Positions 57,329 to 64,000 of a stretch of 64,000 nt of DNA are shown here, in pieces. The DNA lies in contig NZ_JABEBY010000012.1 of the NCBI RefSeq assembly GCF_046719765.1, positions 43,443 to 107,442 on the forward strand, in the 5' to 3' direction. The stretch comes from Halonotius sp046719765 (GTDB taxonomy: Archaea; Halobacteriota; Halobacteria; Halobacteriales; Haloferacaceae). The notes under the pieces were generated by a model. The model worked only from the letters and a program-made list of their open reading frames with translations. It did no database searches and was not told the origin of the DNA. Numbering within the stretch: position 1 is the first letter of the stretch; the number at the start of each line of letters is the position of its first letter. The translations under genes and the position numbers were made by a program.

Positions 57329-58047
57329 CCGCCGCTCGGTCGCGGCGCGGACGGTGGGTTTATACGCCACAACGACATACGATGTGATGCCGACGTACTG
57401 ACGCTTTTCTCGTCAACTGTCGGCAGATACACCGCTCGTCGCCACGCCCGCCGGCCGCCACGCGGCAGGATCCATCTCGGGGATCGGGGCGTCCTCGACC
57501 GGATCGTCCGCCGCGCTCCTCGCCTCGTCTTGCTCCGATTCTCTCTAACCACGCAGTGAGTCGCGGCTATCTCGCCGGCCAGAAACACAGTTGCCAACTA
57601 TCTCACAAAATAGTGCAGCTATATCGAACAATATCGGTAAGAAACTCAATTTATGCTATACGTATCACGATATCTTTGCGCACCGTACAGTATTTATACA
57701 TCCGGCCGCTTTGATTTAGGTAATGTTAATATCGGAGGTGACAGCAGACGGCGGCTGAGGCGGGACACCGGGCTGTGAGCCGGCAGTATACTCACCCCGG
57801 ACACATCGTGGTCGGTCACCCACACACTGCCAGTGGCTCTCGATTTGGCCACTCTCCCACCGGGTGACGGATGTGTGACCACGACCCCAACGTACTGACG
57901 ACCACCACACTCCACTCGCCTCTCACATCCGGGCGGCCACTCCTTTTTGCTCCGATACTCACCGTCGACAGCGATGCCTTTGGGTGTCAGTCCTGTCGTA
58001 CGCCCGTCACACGGGATGCTTTTAGGCTCCAGGCCGAAAGAGGGGGT
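57329..58047 (+). other. 719-base gap without a protein gene
   Basis: The first 250 bases are GC-rich and empty. Bases 57590-57740 are AT-rich, with a strong TATA-like 'agtatttatac' at 57688-57698 facing right, followed by a perfect ribosome-site-like ggaggtga (57736-57743) that is not followed by a convincing start. A nested hairpin candidate lies at 57807-57883. The last TATA-like 'tgcttttaggc' (58017-58028) serves the zinc-finger gene. Confidence 0.5.
57807..57883 (+). ncRNA. Candidate structured RNA (three nested stems)
   Basis: cgtggtc (57807-57813) pairs with gaccacg (57877-57883); gtcaccc (57815-57821) pairs with gggtgac (57862-57868); agtggc (57832-57837) pairs with gccact (57848-57853). 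All three nest around one loop. A TATA-like box lies about 110 bases upstream. No known RNA family is recognised. Confidence 0.35.
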
Positions 58048-58218
58048 ATGAAATCGACACGGAAGGGGCTACGCGAGGACGCTCTCTACAAGGACAACTA
58101 CGAGCGGATCGCCTGTAGCGAATGCGAGGAAACGCTCAAACGCGAAAACGACCCCGACGAGGTGTACGCGGTTCGAACCTGTCCGAACTGCGGGAAACAG
58201 TGGAAGGAACTCCCCTAG
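58048..58218 (+). CDS. Zinc-finger microprotein of the HVO_0758 family
   Basis: A 56-residue protein starting MKSTRKGLREDALYKDNYER. It holds two CxxC pairs, C23-C26 ('ACSECE') and C45-C48 ('TCPNCG'), binding one zinc. It matches the haloarchaeal HVO_0758 family by memory of the conserved KSTRKGLR opening and the end 'WKEL'. Work on the Haloferax protein supports zinc binding; its molecular partner is not known. The start is set by the family; the longer frame is unrelated sequence. Its stop is one base from the aCPSF1 stop on the other strand. Confidence 0.9.
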   Translation: MKSTRKGLREDALYKDNYERIACSECEETLKRENDPDEVYAVRTCPNCGKQWKELP

Positions 58219-58219
58219 G

Positions 58220-60145
58220 TTAGCGGAACCGGAACGTTTCGAGGTTCTTTGGGGCAAACGTCCGGATATCAAACTCGTGGTAGAGCGCCGACGAGAGGTC
58301 TTGGACCGAGCGTTCGTCGCCGTGAACACAGAGGATCTTTTCGGGGCGTGGATTCATCGTCCGAACGAAATCCATCAGTCCCTTGCGATCAGCGTGGCCG
58401 GAGAAGCCATCGACGGTTTCAACGCCCATGTTGAGGGTGAGCGTGTCGCCGCGGCCGCCGTTGTAATCGCTGTTGATCGGGATCTCATCCCACCCGTTCT
58501 GGATGCGGTTGCCGAGCGTTCCTTGCGCCTGATAGCCAACGAAGACAAGCCGGGAGTCCGGATCGGTGCCGAGATGCCGGAGCCACGACATGATCGGGCC
58601 GCCGGTGATCATCCCCGAGGTCGAGAGGATGATCGCCTGCTCGCCGTCGGCGACCGTCTGGCGTTCCTCCTCGCCGGCGTCGATGTGGTTGAACTGGTCG
58701 GCGAGGAACGGGTTTTTGTCCTCATGGAAGATGCGATCCTGGAGGTCATCGCGGAGATACTCGGGATAGGTCGTATGGATCGCCGTTGCCTCCCAGATCA
58801 TCCCATCGAGGTGGATCGGCATCTCCGGGATCTTGCCGGTTCGCATCGCCTCCTCTAAGACGAGCATGATCTCCTGAGAGCGGCCGACGGCGAAGGCGGG
58901 GATGAGCACGTCGCCGCCGTCCTCGTAGGTCTCCTTGATGACCTCGATCAGTTTCTCCTCGGAGTCGGCCTGGTCGGTCTGGTAGTCGTTGCGGCCGCCG
59001 TACGTCGACTCCAGTACCAGGGTTTCGACGCGGGGGAAGTCGTTGACCGCGCCGTTGAACAGCCGCGTGTCGGTGTAGTGGATATCGCCGGAGAAGGCGA
59101 CGTTGTAGAGGCCGTCACCGATATGGAAGTGGGTGACCGCCGAGCCGAGGATGTGGCCGGCGTTGTGGAAGGTGACCTTGATATCGGGAGCGATGTCGGT
59201 CACATCGCCGTACTCCAGCGGGATGGTGTGTTTGATCGCCTCTCTGACCTGATCCGATTCGTACGGCGGTGTCCGCCCCTCCTTGGTCGCCACATCGAGA
59301 TAATCGAGCTGGAGCAGCCCCATCAGATCCCGTGTCGGCTCCGTACAGTAGATCGGCCCATCGTAGCCGTATTTGAACAACAGCGGGATGAGCGCGGAGT
59401 GATCAAGGTGGGCGTGGGTGAGCACGACCGCGTCGATGGAGTTTGCGCCCGCACCGAGTGCTTCCGGCACCTGCAGATAGGGCACCTCGCCTTCCGCGCC
59501 GGGTTTGTCGCCGCAGTCGATGAGGACGCGGGTTTCCGCGGTTTGGAGCAGAAACGCCGCGCGGCCGACCTCCCGACAGCAGCCCAAGGTAGAAATTCGC
59601 ACCCACTGCTCGCGGCCGATCTCCTCGCGGTGGATCTGGCGGCCGACGCGTTCGAGGACATCGCGTCGCTCGTCGCGTTCGTGTTTGAGGAAGTTGCGGA
59701 CGTTCGAGACCGTCGAGGACTCGATCGGCGGGGTGCGGACGACCTCCGGCGTCCAGCCGACCTCCTGGGTGATTTCCCGGAGCGTCGATCCGTGGCGGCC
59801 GATCACCATGCCGGGTTTTTGCGCTTCGATGACGACTTCACCGGTATCCTCATGAAAGTCGAGATCGGTGACACCGGCGTCGTCGGGGATCACCGACCGG
59901 ATCTTCGAGTCCGCCTTCTGGGGAGCCGAGAGTGCTTCCGGATCCGGGCGGACGGTGATCCGCTTGCGGAGCTTGCTGGCCAGCGACCGAATGAGGTCGC
60001 CATCCTCCGCAAACTGCTTGGGGTGGGGGGTGTAGATCACCAGCTCCGGCCCCTCGTATTTCACATCCGAGACGGTGATGTCGGGTGGAACTTCTTCGTC
60101 GATCTCCGCTTTCAGGTCGTCGAGTTGCTTATCTACTGAGCTCAT
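58220..60145 (-). CDS. fttA: Archaeal CPSF1/FttA: beta-CASP RNase and transcription termination factor
   Basis: A 641-residue protein. Two KH-type domains open it (about 1-170), with 'KPGMVIGRHGS' at 111-120. The metallo-beta-lactamase core carries 'LTHAHLDHSALIPLLF' (HAHLDH at 244-249) and 'FHNAGHILGSAV'. Beta-CASP motifs follow: 'IPAFAVGRSQEIMLVLEEAM' and 'STSGMITGGPIMSWL', ending 'DGFSGHADRKGLMDFV' and 'ILCVHGDE'. In archaea it cleaves nascent RNA and, with the elongation complex, drives termination. Length and order match the family exactly. Confidence 0.97.
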   Translation of the reverse strand: MSSVDKQLDDLKAEIDEEVPPDITVSDVKYEGPELVIYTPHPKQFAEDGDLIRSLASKLRKRITVRPDPEALSAPQKADSKIRSVIPDDAGVTDLDFHEDTGEVVIEAQKPGMVIGRHGSTLREITQEVGWTPEVVRTPPIESSTVSNVRNFLKHERDERRDVLERVGRQIHREEIGREQWVRISTLGCCREVGRAAFLLQTAETRVLIDCGDKPGAEGEVPYLQVPEALGAGANSIDAVVLTHAHLDHSALIPLLFKYGYDGPIYCTEPTRDLMGLLQLDYLDVATKEGRTPPYESDQVREAIKHTIPLEYGDVTDIAPDIKVTFHNAGHILGSAVTHFHIGDGLYNVAFSGDIHYTDTRLFNGAVNDFPRVETLVLESTYGGRNDYQTDQADSEEKLIEVIKETYEDGGDVLIPAFAVGRSQEIMLVLEEAMRTGKIPEMPIHLDGMIWEATAIHTTYPEYLRDDLQDRIFHEDKNPFLADQFNHIDAGEEERQTVADGEQAIILSTSGMITGGPIMSWLRHLGTDPDSRLVFVGYQAQGTLGNRIQNGWDEIPINSDYNGGRGDTLTLNMGVETVDGFSGHADRKGLMDFVRTMNPRPEKILCVHGDERSVQDLSSALYHEFDIRTFAPKNLETFRFR

Positions 60146-60379
60146 ACGTCAGAAATCTACAGTGGTCGCCGCCTCGCCGGCCGCCCACCTGCCAGACTGC
60201 ACCCACGAGTCGGTGGAACGCCGTGGGATAGTGCCGGTCGAGATGGAACATACTGAATACGCGCTGATAGCTGCGCATGCGGGAACAGGCAGCGAAAACC
60301 CGCTTAGTTCTGCATACACCATCGGCGTTATAAAACCCCTTCGCAACCAGGACGGTTGCCGGTCGCCCGCCCGCCGAAA

Positions 60380-60910
60380 ATGACCACCCACAAACACAAG
60401 CCGACACACGACCTCGCTCCGGATATGCATCTCACACCGGATCGGGTCACCGCCGAACACGACTGGGTTCGCCGTCGTGCCGATATCATCGTCCCGCTGA
60501 TCAACGACACCCGCGACCGGCTTGGGCGGGCGTTCGAAACCGATGTCGACGCTGTGCGCGAGGCCGACTACCACAACGAAGTCGACCGCGTCTTCGCTGC
60601 CGGCGACCGCGCGGTCAACATCGCCGGCTACGTTGGCCTCCTGCGGGAGCTCGATGTCGACGGTGACTACCCGGGTTTCGTCGTCGACGAGGTGTTGGGC
60701 CGCCAGCTTGCGGCCACCATCGCGGGCGGCCAGCCGCTGGCGATGCTCGCCGAGGCGACGTTCCACTTCGCGGATATTTACACTCACGGCGACGACGAGG
60801 AGACCGCTGGTGCCGACGACCTTGATGCCGCGCTGGCGGCGGGCTTTCAGACGCGGCTGCCGGGGTGGAACTGGCGGGAGAGCGAGAGTCCGTTCGCTGT
60901 CGACTCCTAA
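60380..60910 (+). CDS. Conserved haloarchaeal protein of unknown function
   Basis: A 176-residue helical protein starting MTTHKHKPTHDLAPDMHLTP. 'HDWVRRRADIIVPLINDTRDRLGRAFE' and 'HNEVDRVFAAGDRAVNIAGYVGLLRELD' suggest long helices, and histidines are frequent. There is no membrane segment or known motif. A TATA-like 'gttataaaac' (60327-60336) lies about 45 bases upstream. It is divergent from fttA and its stop is one base from the dioxygenase stop on the opposite strand. Confidence 0.75.
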   Translation: MTTHKHKPTHDLAPDMHLTPDRVTAEHDWVRRRADIIVPLINDTRDRLGRAFETDVDAVREADYHNEVDRVFAAGDRAVNIAGYVGLLRELDVDGDYPGFVVDEVLGRQLAATIAGGQPLAMLAEATFHFADIYTHGDDEETAGADDLDAALAAGFQTRLPGWNWRESESPFAVDS

Positions 60911-60911
60911 T

Positions 60912-61904
60912 CTAGTCAGCGTCGGCGTCGACTGCTTCTCCCCGCGGGATCGTCACGTCGCTGAGGTTGGCTTCGATCTGCTCGCGTTGCTCCCTGAACT
61001 CACCCGGCAGGATTAGTTTCTCGCCGAGTTCGTCGAGTTGTTCGTCGCTGGTGTACCCCGGCCCGCTGGTGGCGAGTTCGAACAGGATCCCGTTTGGTTC
61101 CCGGAAGTATACCGAATGGAACCAGTGGCGGTCGATCTGCTGGGTCGGCCGAACGCCTTGGGCGGAGACGGCCTGCCGCATCGCCAGCTGATCCTCGTCG
61201 CTTGGCGTCTGGAAAGCGACGTGGTGGACGGTGCCGTGGCCCTGTCGCGCGCCTTCGATTGTCGGTAAGACATCGACGTACTGGCCGACGGTGCCGGTTG
61301 CCTCGAAGCGCGTGCGCTCATCGCCCGGCGTATCGCCCGGTGACTCCTCGGTGCCGGCTTCTTCGAGGCCCATCGTTCGGAGTACCTCCTCGGTGCGTTG
61401 AGGATCGGCCAGCCACAGCGTCACCGAGTGAAAGCCCCGGATCGCGGCGTCTTCGGGAACGAACTCCGTCCACGGGACGGTTGGATCGTCGTCTGGGATC
61501 TCGATGGCGACGAGTTCGACCGGGAGCCCGTCGGGATCGTAGAACGGGAGGACGGTTTCGCCGAACCGCTCGACCCGTCCCTCGTAATCAACGCCGTACT
61601 CGTCGAAGCGATCCTTCCAGAACTCGAGGCTGCCCTCGGGGACGCGGAAGGCGGTGCGGGAAACTTGGCCGGAGCCGACCTTTCCCTGTCGGAGGTTTTC
61701 CCACGGGAAGAAGGTCATGCTGGTGCCGGGGGTGCCCTCGGCGTCAGCGAAAAAGAAGTGGTAGGTGCTAGGGTCGTCCTGATTGATCGACCGCTTGACG
61801 AGGCGGAGGCCGAGCGTTTCGACCCAGAAATCCATGTTCTGCTGGGGGTCGCCTGCGATGCAGGTGACGTGATGAATGCCCGGTGTTGGTGGTGCGTCGC
61901 TCAT
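60912..61904 (-). CDS. Ring-cleaving dioxygenase-like protein (VOC superfamily, two domains)
   Basis: A 330-residue protein with two vicinal-oxygen-chelate modules. The first begins 'GIHHVTCIAGDPQQNMDFWVETLGLRLVKRSINQDDPSTYHFFF', and the second includes 'IRGFHSVTLWLADPQRTEEVLRTMGL'. 'GTVHHVAFQTPSDEDQLAMRQ' and 'RHWFHSVYFREPNGILFELATSGPG' carry likely metal ligands (His and Glu). Relatives are annotated as ring-cleaving dioxygenases or glyoxalase-like; the substrate is unclear. It is on its own. Confidence 0.9.
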   Translation of the reverse strand: MSDAPPTPGIHHVTCIAGDPQQNMDFWVETLGLRLVKRSINQDDPSTYHFFFADAEGTPGTSMTFFPWENLRQGKVGSGQVSRTAFRVPEGSLEFWKDRFDEYGVDYEGRVERFGETVLPFYDPDGLPVELVAIEIPDDDPTVPWTEFVPEDAAIRGFHSVTLWLADPQRTEEVLRTMGLEEAGTEESPGDTPGDERTRFEATGTVGQYVDVLPTIEGARQGHGTVHHVAFQTPSDEDQLAMRQAVSAQGVRPTQQIDRHWFHSVYFREPNGILFELATSGPGYTSDEQLDELGEKLILPGEFREQREQIEANLSDVTIPRGEAVDADAD

Positions 61905-62008
61905 TGCCCTGTGTACGTACTGGAGGTACTTGACTTCGCGCTGACACGGGGGTTACCGGTTTGAACGCCGTCCGAACGTTTATGCAATATTCCGGCCTAA
62001 TAACCGGT

Positions 62009-62212
62009 ATGAGCACTGGCCGAGAAATTCGGCTGATCGAAGAGGATGACGGGTGGTGGTCGGCTATCGATGAAGAGGCAGGAGTAGCGAGCCAAGGGCC
62101 AACCCGACAGGAAGCCCTCGAAAACCTCGACGAGGCAACGGAGCTGACTGCTGAAGCCCGAAACGATGATACAGCAGCCCCGGAACCGGATGCGCCGTGG
62201 TTTGATTCGTGA
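62009..62212 (+). CDS. hicB: HicB-type antitoxin
   Basis: A 67-residue protein starting MSTGREIRLIEEDDGWWSAI. The strand-helix pattern 'IRLIEEDDGWWSAIDEEAGVASQGPTRQEALENLDEATELTAEA' is the HicB partial RNase-H-like fold that neutralises the toxin. There is no C-terminal DNA-binding domain, so autoregulation would need another factor. The toxin gene starts three bases after its stop. A TATA-like 'cctaataac' lies just upstream. Confidence 0.85.
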   Translation: MSTGREIRLIEEDDGWWSAIDEEAGVASQGPTRQEALENLDEATELTAEARNDDTAAPEPDAPWFDS

Positions 62213-62215
62213 GCA

Positions 62216-62461
62216 ATGGTCTCACGGGATTTTTCCGGCGAAGATATCGTCAGCGTGTTGCGCAAATTCGACTACAGACGTGATCGAACACGCGGCGATC
62301 ATGTGATTTTGAAATACACGCATCCAGAAACCGGCGAAACCCGAACCGTCACTGTTCCGCTGCACGACCGCGTTCGTATCGGGACGCTACAGAATATCGC
62401 CGATCAGTGCGGTGCTGATGACTTCCGTGCGTGGTGTAAGTGGATCGACAACCATCGCTGA
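62216..62461 (+). CDS. hicA: HicA-type toxin (mRNA interferase)
   Basis: An 81-residue protein. The double-stranded-RNA-binding-like fold is seen in 'GEDIVSVLRKFDYRRDRTRGDHVILKYTHP', with the catalytic histidine in 'GDHVILKY', and 'TVTVPLHDRVRIGTLQNIADQCG'. HicA cleaves mRNA independently of sequence; HicB upstream blocks it. Order antitoxin-toxin is the less common but well-known layout. The pair belongs to the accessory end of the window. Confidence 0.88.
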   Translation: MVSRDFSGEDIVSVLRKFDYRRDRTRGDHVILKYTHPETGETRTVTVPLHDRVRIGTLQNIADQCGADDFRAWCKWIDNHR

Positions 62462-62545
62462 CGAGTCGTTTCCGTGACCGCAGCGTGTCGATGTCGCTTG
62501 CGGTCTGCGAAAAACCTCTACCAATGTAGACTCGTACTGTTTCGT

Positions 62546-63052
62546 ATGAACGTCACCGTCATCCAAGGCGATATCGCCGTCCAGTCGGCCGACGTACTGG
62601 TCAACGCGGCGGGAACGAGCCTCAAAATGGGCAGCGGCGTCGCCGGCGCACTCCGCCGCGGTGCGGGCGGCGACATCAACGCGGAAGCGATGGCGAACGG
62701 GCCGGTCGATCTCGGCGACGTCGCCGTCACCGACGCCTACGGTCTCGACGCCGAGTACGTGATTCACGCGGCGGCGATGCCGCACTACGGCGATGGGCAG
62801 GCGACCGCGGAGAGTATTCAGGAGGCAACGCGGAACACGTTAGCAAAAGCTGACGAATTGGGGTGTGAGTCGATTGTAATTCCGATTCTTGGCACCGGCG
62901 TTGCCGGCTTCGATTTCAAGCGCGGCGCGGAACTGATCTGTTCGGTGATCGCGGAGTACGAGTCGTCGTCTCTGACTGACGTGCGTGTGATCGCGTACTC
63001 GGATTCGGAGTACGAGTCGTTGCAGTCGGTCGCTGATTCGATTCGAGAGTAG
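62546..63052 (+). CDS. Macrodomain protein (ADP-ribose-binding)
   Basis: A 168-residue protein starting MNVTVIQGDIAVQSADVLVN. 'VIQGDIAVQSADVLVNAAGTSLKMGSGVAGALRRGAG' is the macrodomain signature with the ADP-ribose-binding Asn and the glycine-rich loop. 'VIPILGTGVAGFDFKRGAELICSVI' gives the second phosphate loop. Such proteins remove or bind ADP-ribose from O-acetyl-ADP-ribose or modified proteins. It follows HicBA (84-base gap). A DarTG-type toxin partner is not seen. Confidence 0.92.
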   Translation: MNVTVIQGDIAVQSADVLVNAAGTSLKMGSGVAGALRRGAGGDINAEAMANGPVDLGDVAVTDAYGLDAEYVIHAAAMPHYGDGQATAESIQEATRNTLAKADELGCESIVIPILGTGVAGFDFKRGAELICSVIAEYESSSLTDVRVIAYSDSEYESLQSVADSIRE

Positions 63053-63092
63053 TCGGTTCTGGTAGTATCGGTGGCGACTGTGACAACACGTA

Positions 63093-63205
63093 GAAAGCCC
63101 TCAACGCTCTCGGCTCCCGGGACTCGCTGCGCTCCTCGTCGTTCGCGGTGCTCACTCCTGCGGTGCTTGCGTCGTCCGGGTTCGCCGAGAGCGTTTCGCC
63201 CTTTC
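63093..63205 (+). repeat. Structured intergenic element, copy 2
   Basis: A 113-base element from gaaagccc to ccctttc. It shares most bases with the minus strand of 14066-14176. Its main stem is aacgctctcggc (63103-63114) with gccgagagcgtt (63184-63195), 12 bp, using different bases from copy 1 but fully paired. The inner CCC-N-GGAC/GTCCGGG helix is retained. It lies after the macrodomain gene and before the IS remnant. Confidence 0.75.
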
Positions 63206-63404
63206 ACCTATGGAAACGCTGCTACCTCAACAAACCACCGCTGACAACAAAATGATTTCGCCGTCGTGGGATCTGTAGTCTCCACAGCCGACAGGCGGTC
63301 GGTACGTGTCTGCGGTGTGGTCGCTGTCTGGCGATAGCAGTTGCTCACGCTGGCCTCGGTTGGCCACTGAGGGCCGCCCGCCCGGCGGCCCTCAGATCCC
63401 GTCT
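63206..63404. other. Non-coding gap before the IS110 remnant
   Basis: About 200 bases between the structured element and the end of the transposase frame. Besides the strong hairpin at 63367-63395 nothing is recognised; no gene is supported. Confidence 0.5.
63367..63395 (-). terminator. Strong hairpin beyond the IS110 transposase end
   Basis: CTGAGGGCCGCC and GGCGGCCCTCAG form a perfect 12 bp stem with a 5-base loop. It lies ten bases beyond the transposase stop in its direction of transcription, so it could end or stabilise that message. Confidence 0.5.
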
Positions 63405-63944
63405 CTACGCGGTCACACCTGGTGGATCATACACTTCTCCCCGATCAAGCATGTGATAGATCGACACCAACATTTTCCGAGCTGTTGCGACGATCGCTTT
63501 CTGCGAATTTTTTCGACTTGCTATCCGTTCATAGAACCGGCTCAGATACTCATCATTACAGGTATGAACTGCAGTGTTAGCCGCTTGAACAAGCAACCAT
63601 CTCACACGACCTGACCCGCGTTTTGAGATACTCCCTTCGATCCGCGAGTCACCTGACTCGCGGATCACTGGGTTCAACCCAACGTAACTGACGACCGCTT
63701 TGTCATCGTCAAATCGGCTAATTTCGCCTAATTCAGCGTAGATTGTCAGTGCCGTGAAGTAACTCACACCAGGAATCGTCATGAGCAGCTGGGTCTCCTT
63801 CAGAGACCCAGCGCGCTCCTCGATTGTCTGTTCGATCTTCTGAATCTCTTCAGTGAGTGTCTCGGTCACGTCGAGATACGACTTGAGTAATGCATTCCAC
63901 GGCGTCGGGAGCGAGAGTTCCCGTAATGAGTACGAAAAGTTTTG
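63405..63944 (-). pseudogene. IS110-family transposase, 5'-truncated
   Basis: The open frame (180 codons, stop upstream at 63945-63947) encodes only the C-terminal part of an IS110/IS116/IS902 transposase. 'QLLMTIPGVSYFTALTIYAELGEI' and 'YVGLNPVIRESGDSRIEGSISKRGSGRVRWLLVQAA' are the family's transposase-20 domain with the conserved G-x-x-x-x-T-A and serine region. The N-terminal DEDD/RuvC-like catalytic domain is missing. Upstream of the break the sequence changes to AT-rich DNA and the start of another gene, so an insertion or deletion cut this copy. Confidence 0.85.
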
Positions 63945-63968
63945 TTAGCTAAGCTTGATAGAGGAGTA

Positions 63969-64000
63969 ATGGAGCGCTCACGTCGAAAGGAGATTGAGCA
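63969..64000 (+). CDS. Start of a gene running out of the window
   Basis: ATG at 63969 preceded by a gaggag ribosome-site-like sequence opens the frame MERSRRKEIE, which is still open at the window end. Only ten residues are visible. Position beside a cut transposase makes a second mobile-element gene plausible, but nothing identifies it. Confidence 0.35.
   Translation, partial: MERSRRKEIE

Noticed and set aside
57694..57915. Minus-strand frame in the 57.3-58.0 kb gap
   Set aside because: Composition unlike real proteins of this genome and the region shows hairpin structure instead.

Overview
This 64 kb window is chromosomal DNA from a halophilic archaeon of the class Halobacteria. The evidence is GC-rich DNA, strongly acidic proteins, mostly short or absent leaders behind TATA-like boxes, and archaeal-only genes: ribosomal S8e, RNase P Rpp30 and Pop5, proteasome alpha, TFE, aCPSF1/FttA, Trm56, a double TatC and a geranylgeranyl-lipid reductase. 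A closer placement (a Haloferacales member, perhaps Halorubraceae) is only an impression. Coding density is high and the strands are mixed. There are no rRNA genes, one tRNA and no CRISPR array.

Layout. 1-9.4 kb: housekeeping and small conserved haloarchaeal proteins (Nif3-like, S8e, DUF2240, HAD, NurA nuclease, epoxide-hydrolase-like enzyme, IlvD). 9.4-14 kb: a RelE/ribbon-helix-helix toxin-antitoxin pair, a GCS2-type ligase, a regulator/membrane-protein pair and a ThiR-like thiamine regulator. 14.4-18.4 kb: RNase J, MobB, then the tight rpp30-pop5-psmA run. 18.5-31.2 kb: small proteins, a lipid reductase, a hybrid sensor kinase, divergent tatCo/tatCt, a transporter, a queuosine/archaeosine-precursor (preQ0-type) transporter coupled to a tiny ribbon-helix-helix protein, and serine acetyltransferase. 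37.3-54.3 kb: a membrane sensor kinase, tRNA-Gly, nadE, ROK glucokinase, NifU-like protein, FAU-1, MenE-like ligase, Trm56, a HEAT-repeat protein, and the tfe-DUF2110-lipoprotein-cinA run. 54.4-61.9 kb: PhoU, small regulators, a nitrilase, a zinc-finger microprotein and aCPSF1. 62-64 kb is accessory: HicBA, a macrodomain protein, a structured repeat and a 5'-truncated IS110 transposase next to the start of another gene.

The most interesting locus is 31.2-37.3 kb. One strand carries, in transcription order, a coiled-coil protein with the layout of ESCRT-III/Snf7 (basic helical front, acidic tail), a MIT-like plus AAA ATPase resembling Vps4, an FHA-domain protein and a eukaryote-like Ser/Thr kinase with a new C-terminal domain. 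A divergent 517-residue protein of unknown function lies opposite. I read this as a candidate membrane- or polymer-remodelling machine under phosphorylation control. The domain calls are by eye and need profile and structure comparison.

Other points: two distant copies of a 111-113 nt element whose stem bases change together, a 22 bp copy of the tRNA-Gly 3' end near the tRNA, an AT-rich dyad upstream of nadE, and a possible structured RNA in the 57.3-58.0 kb gap.
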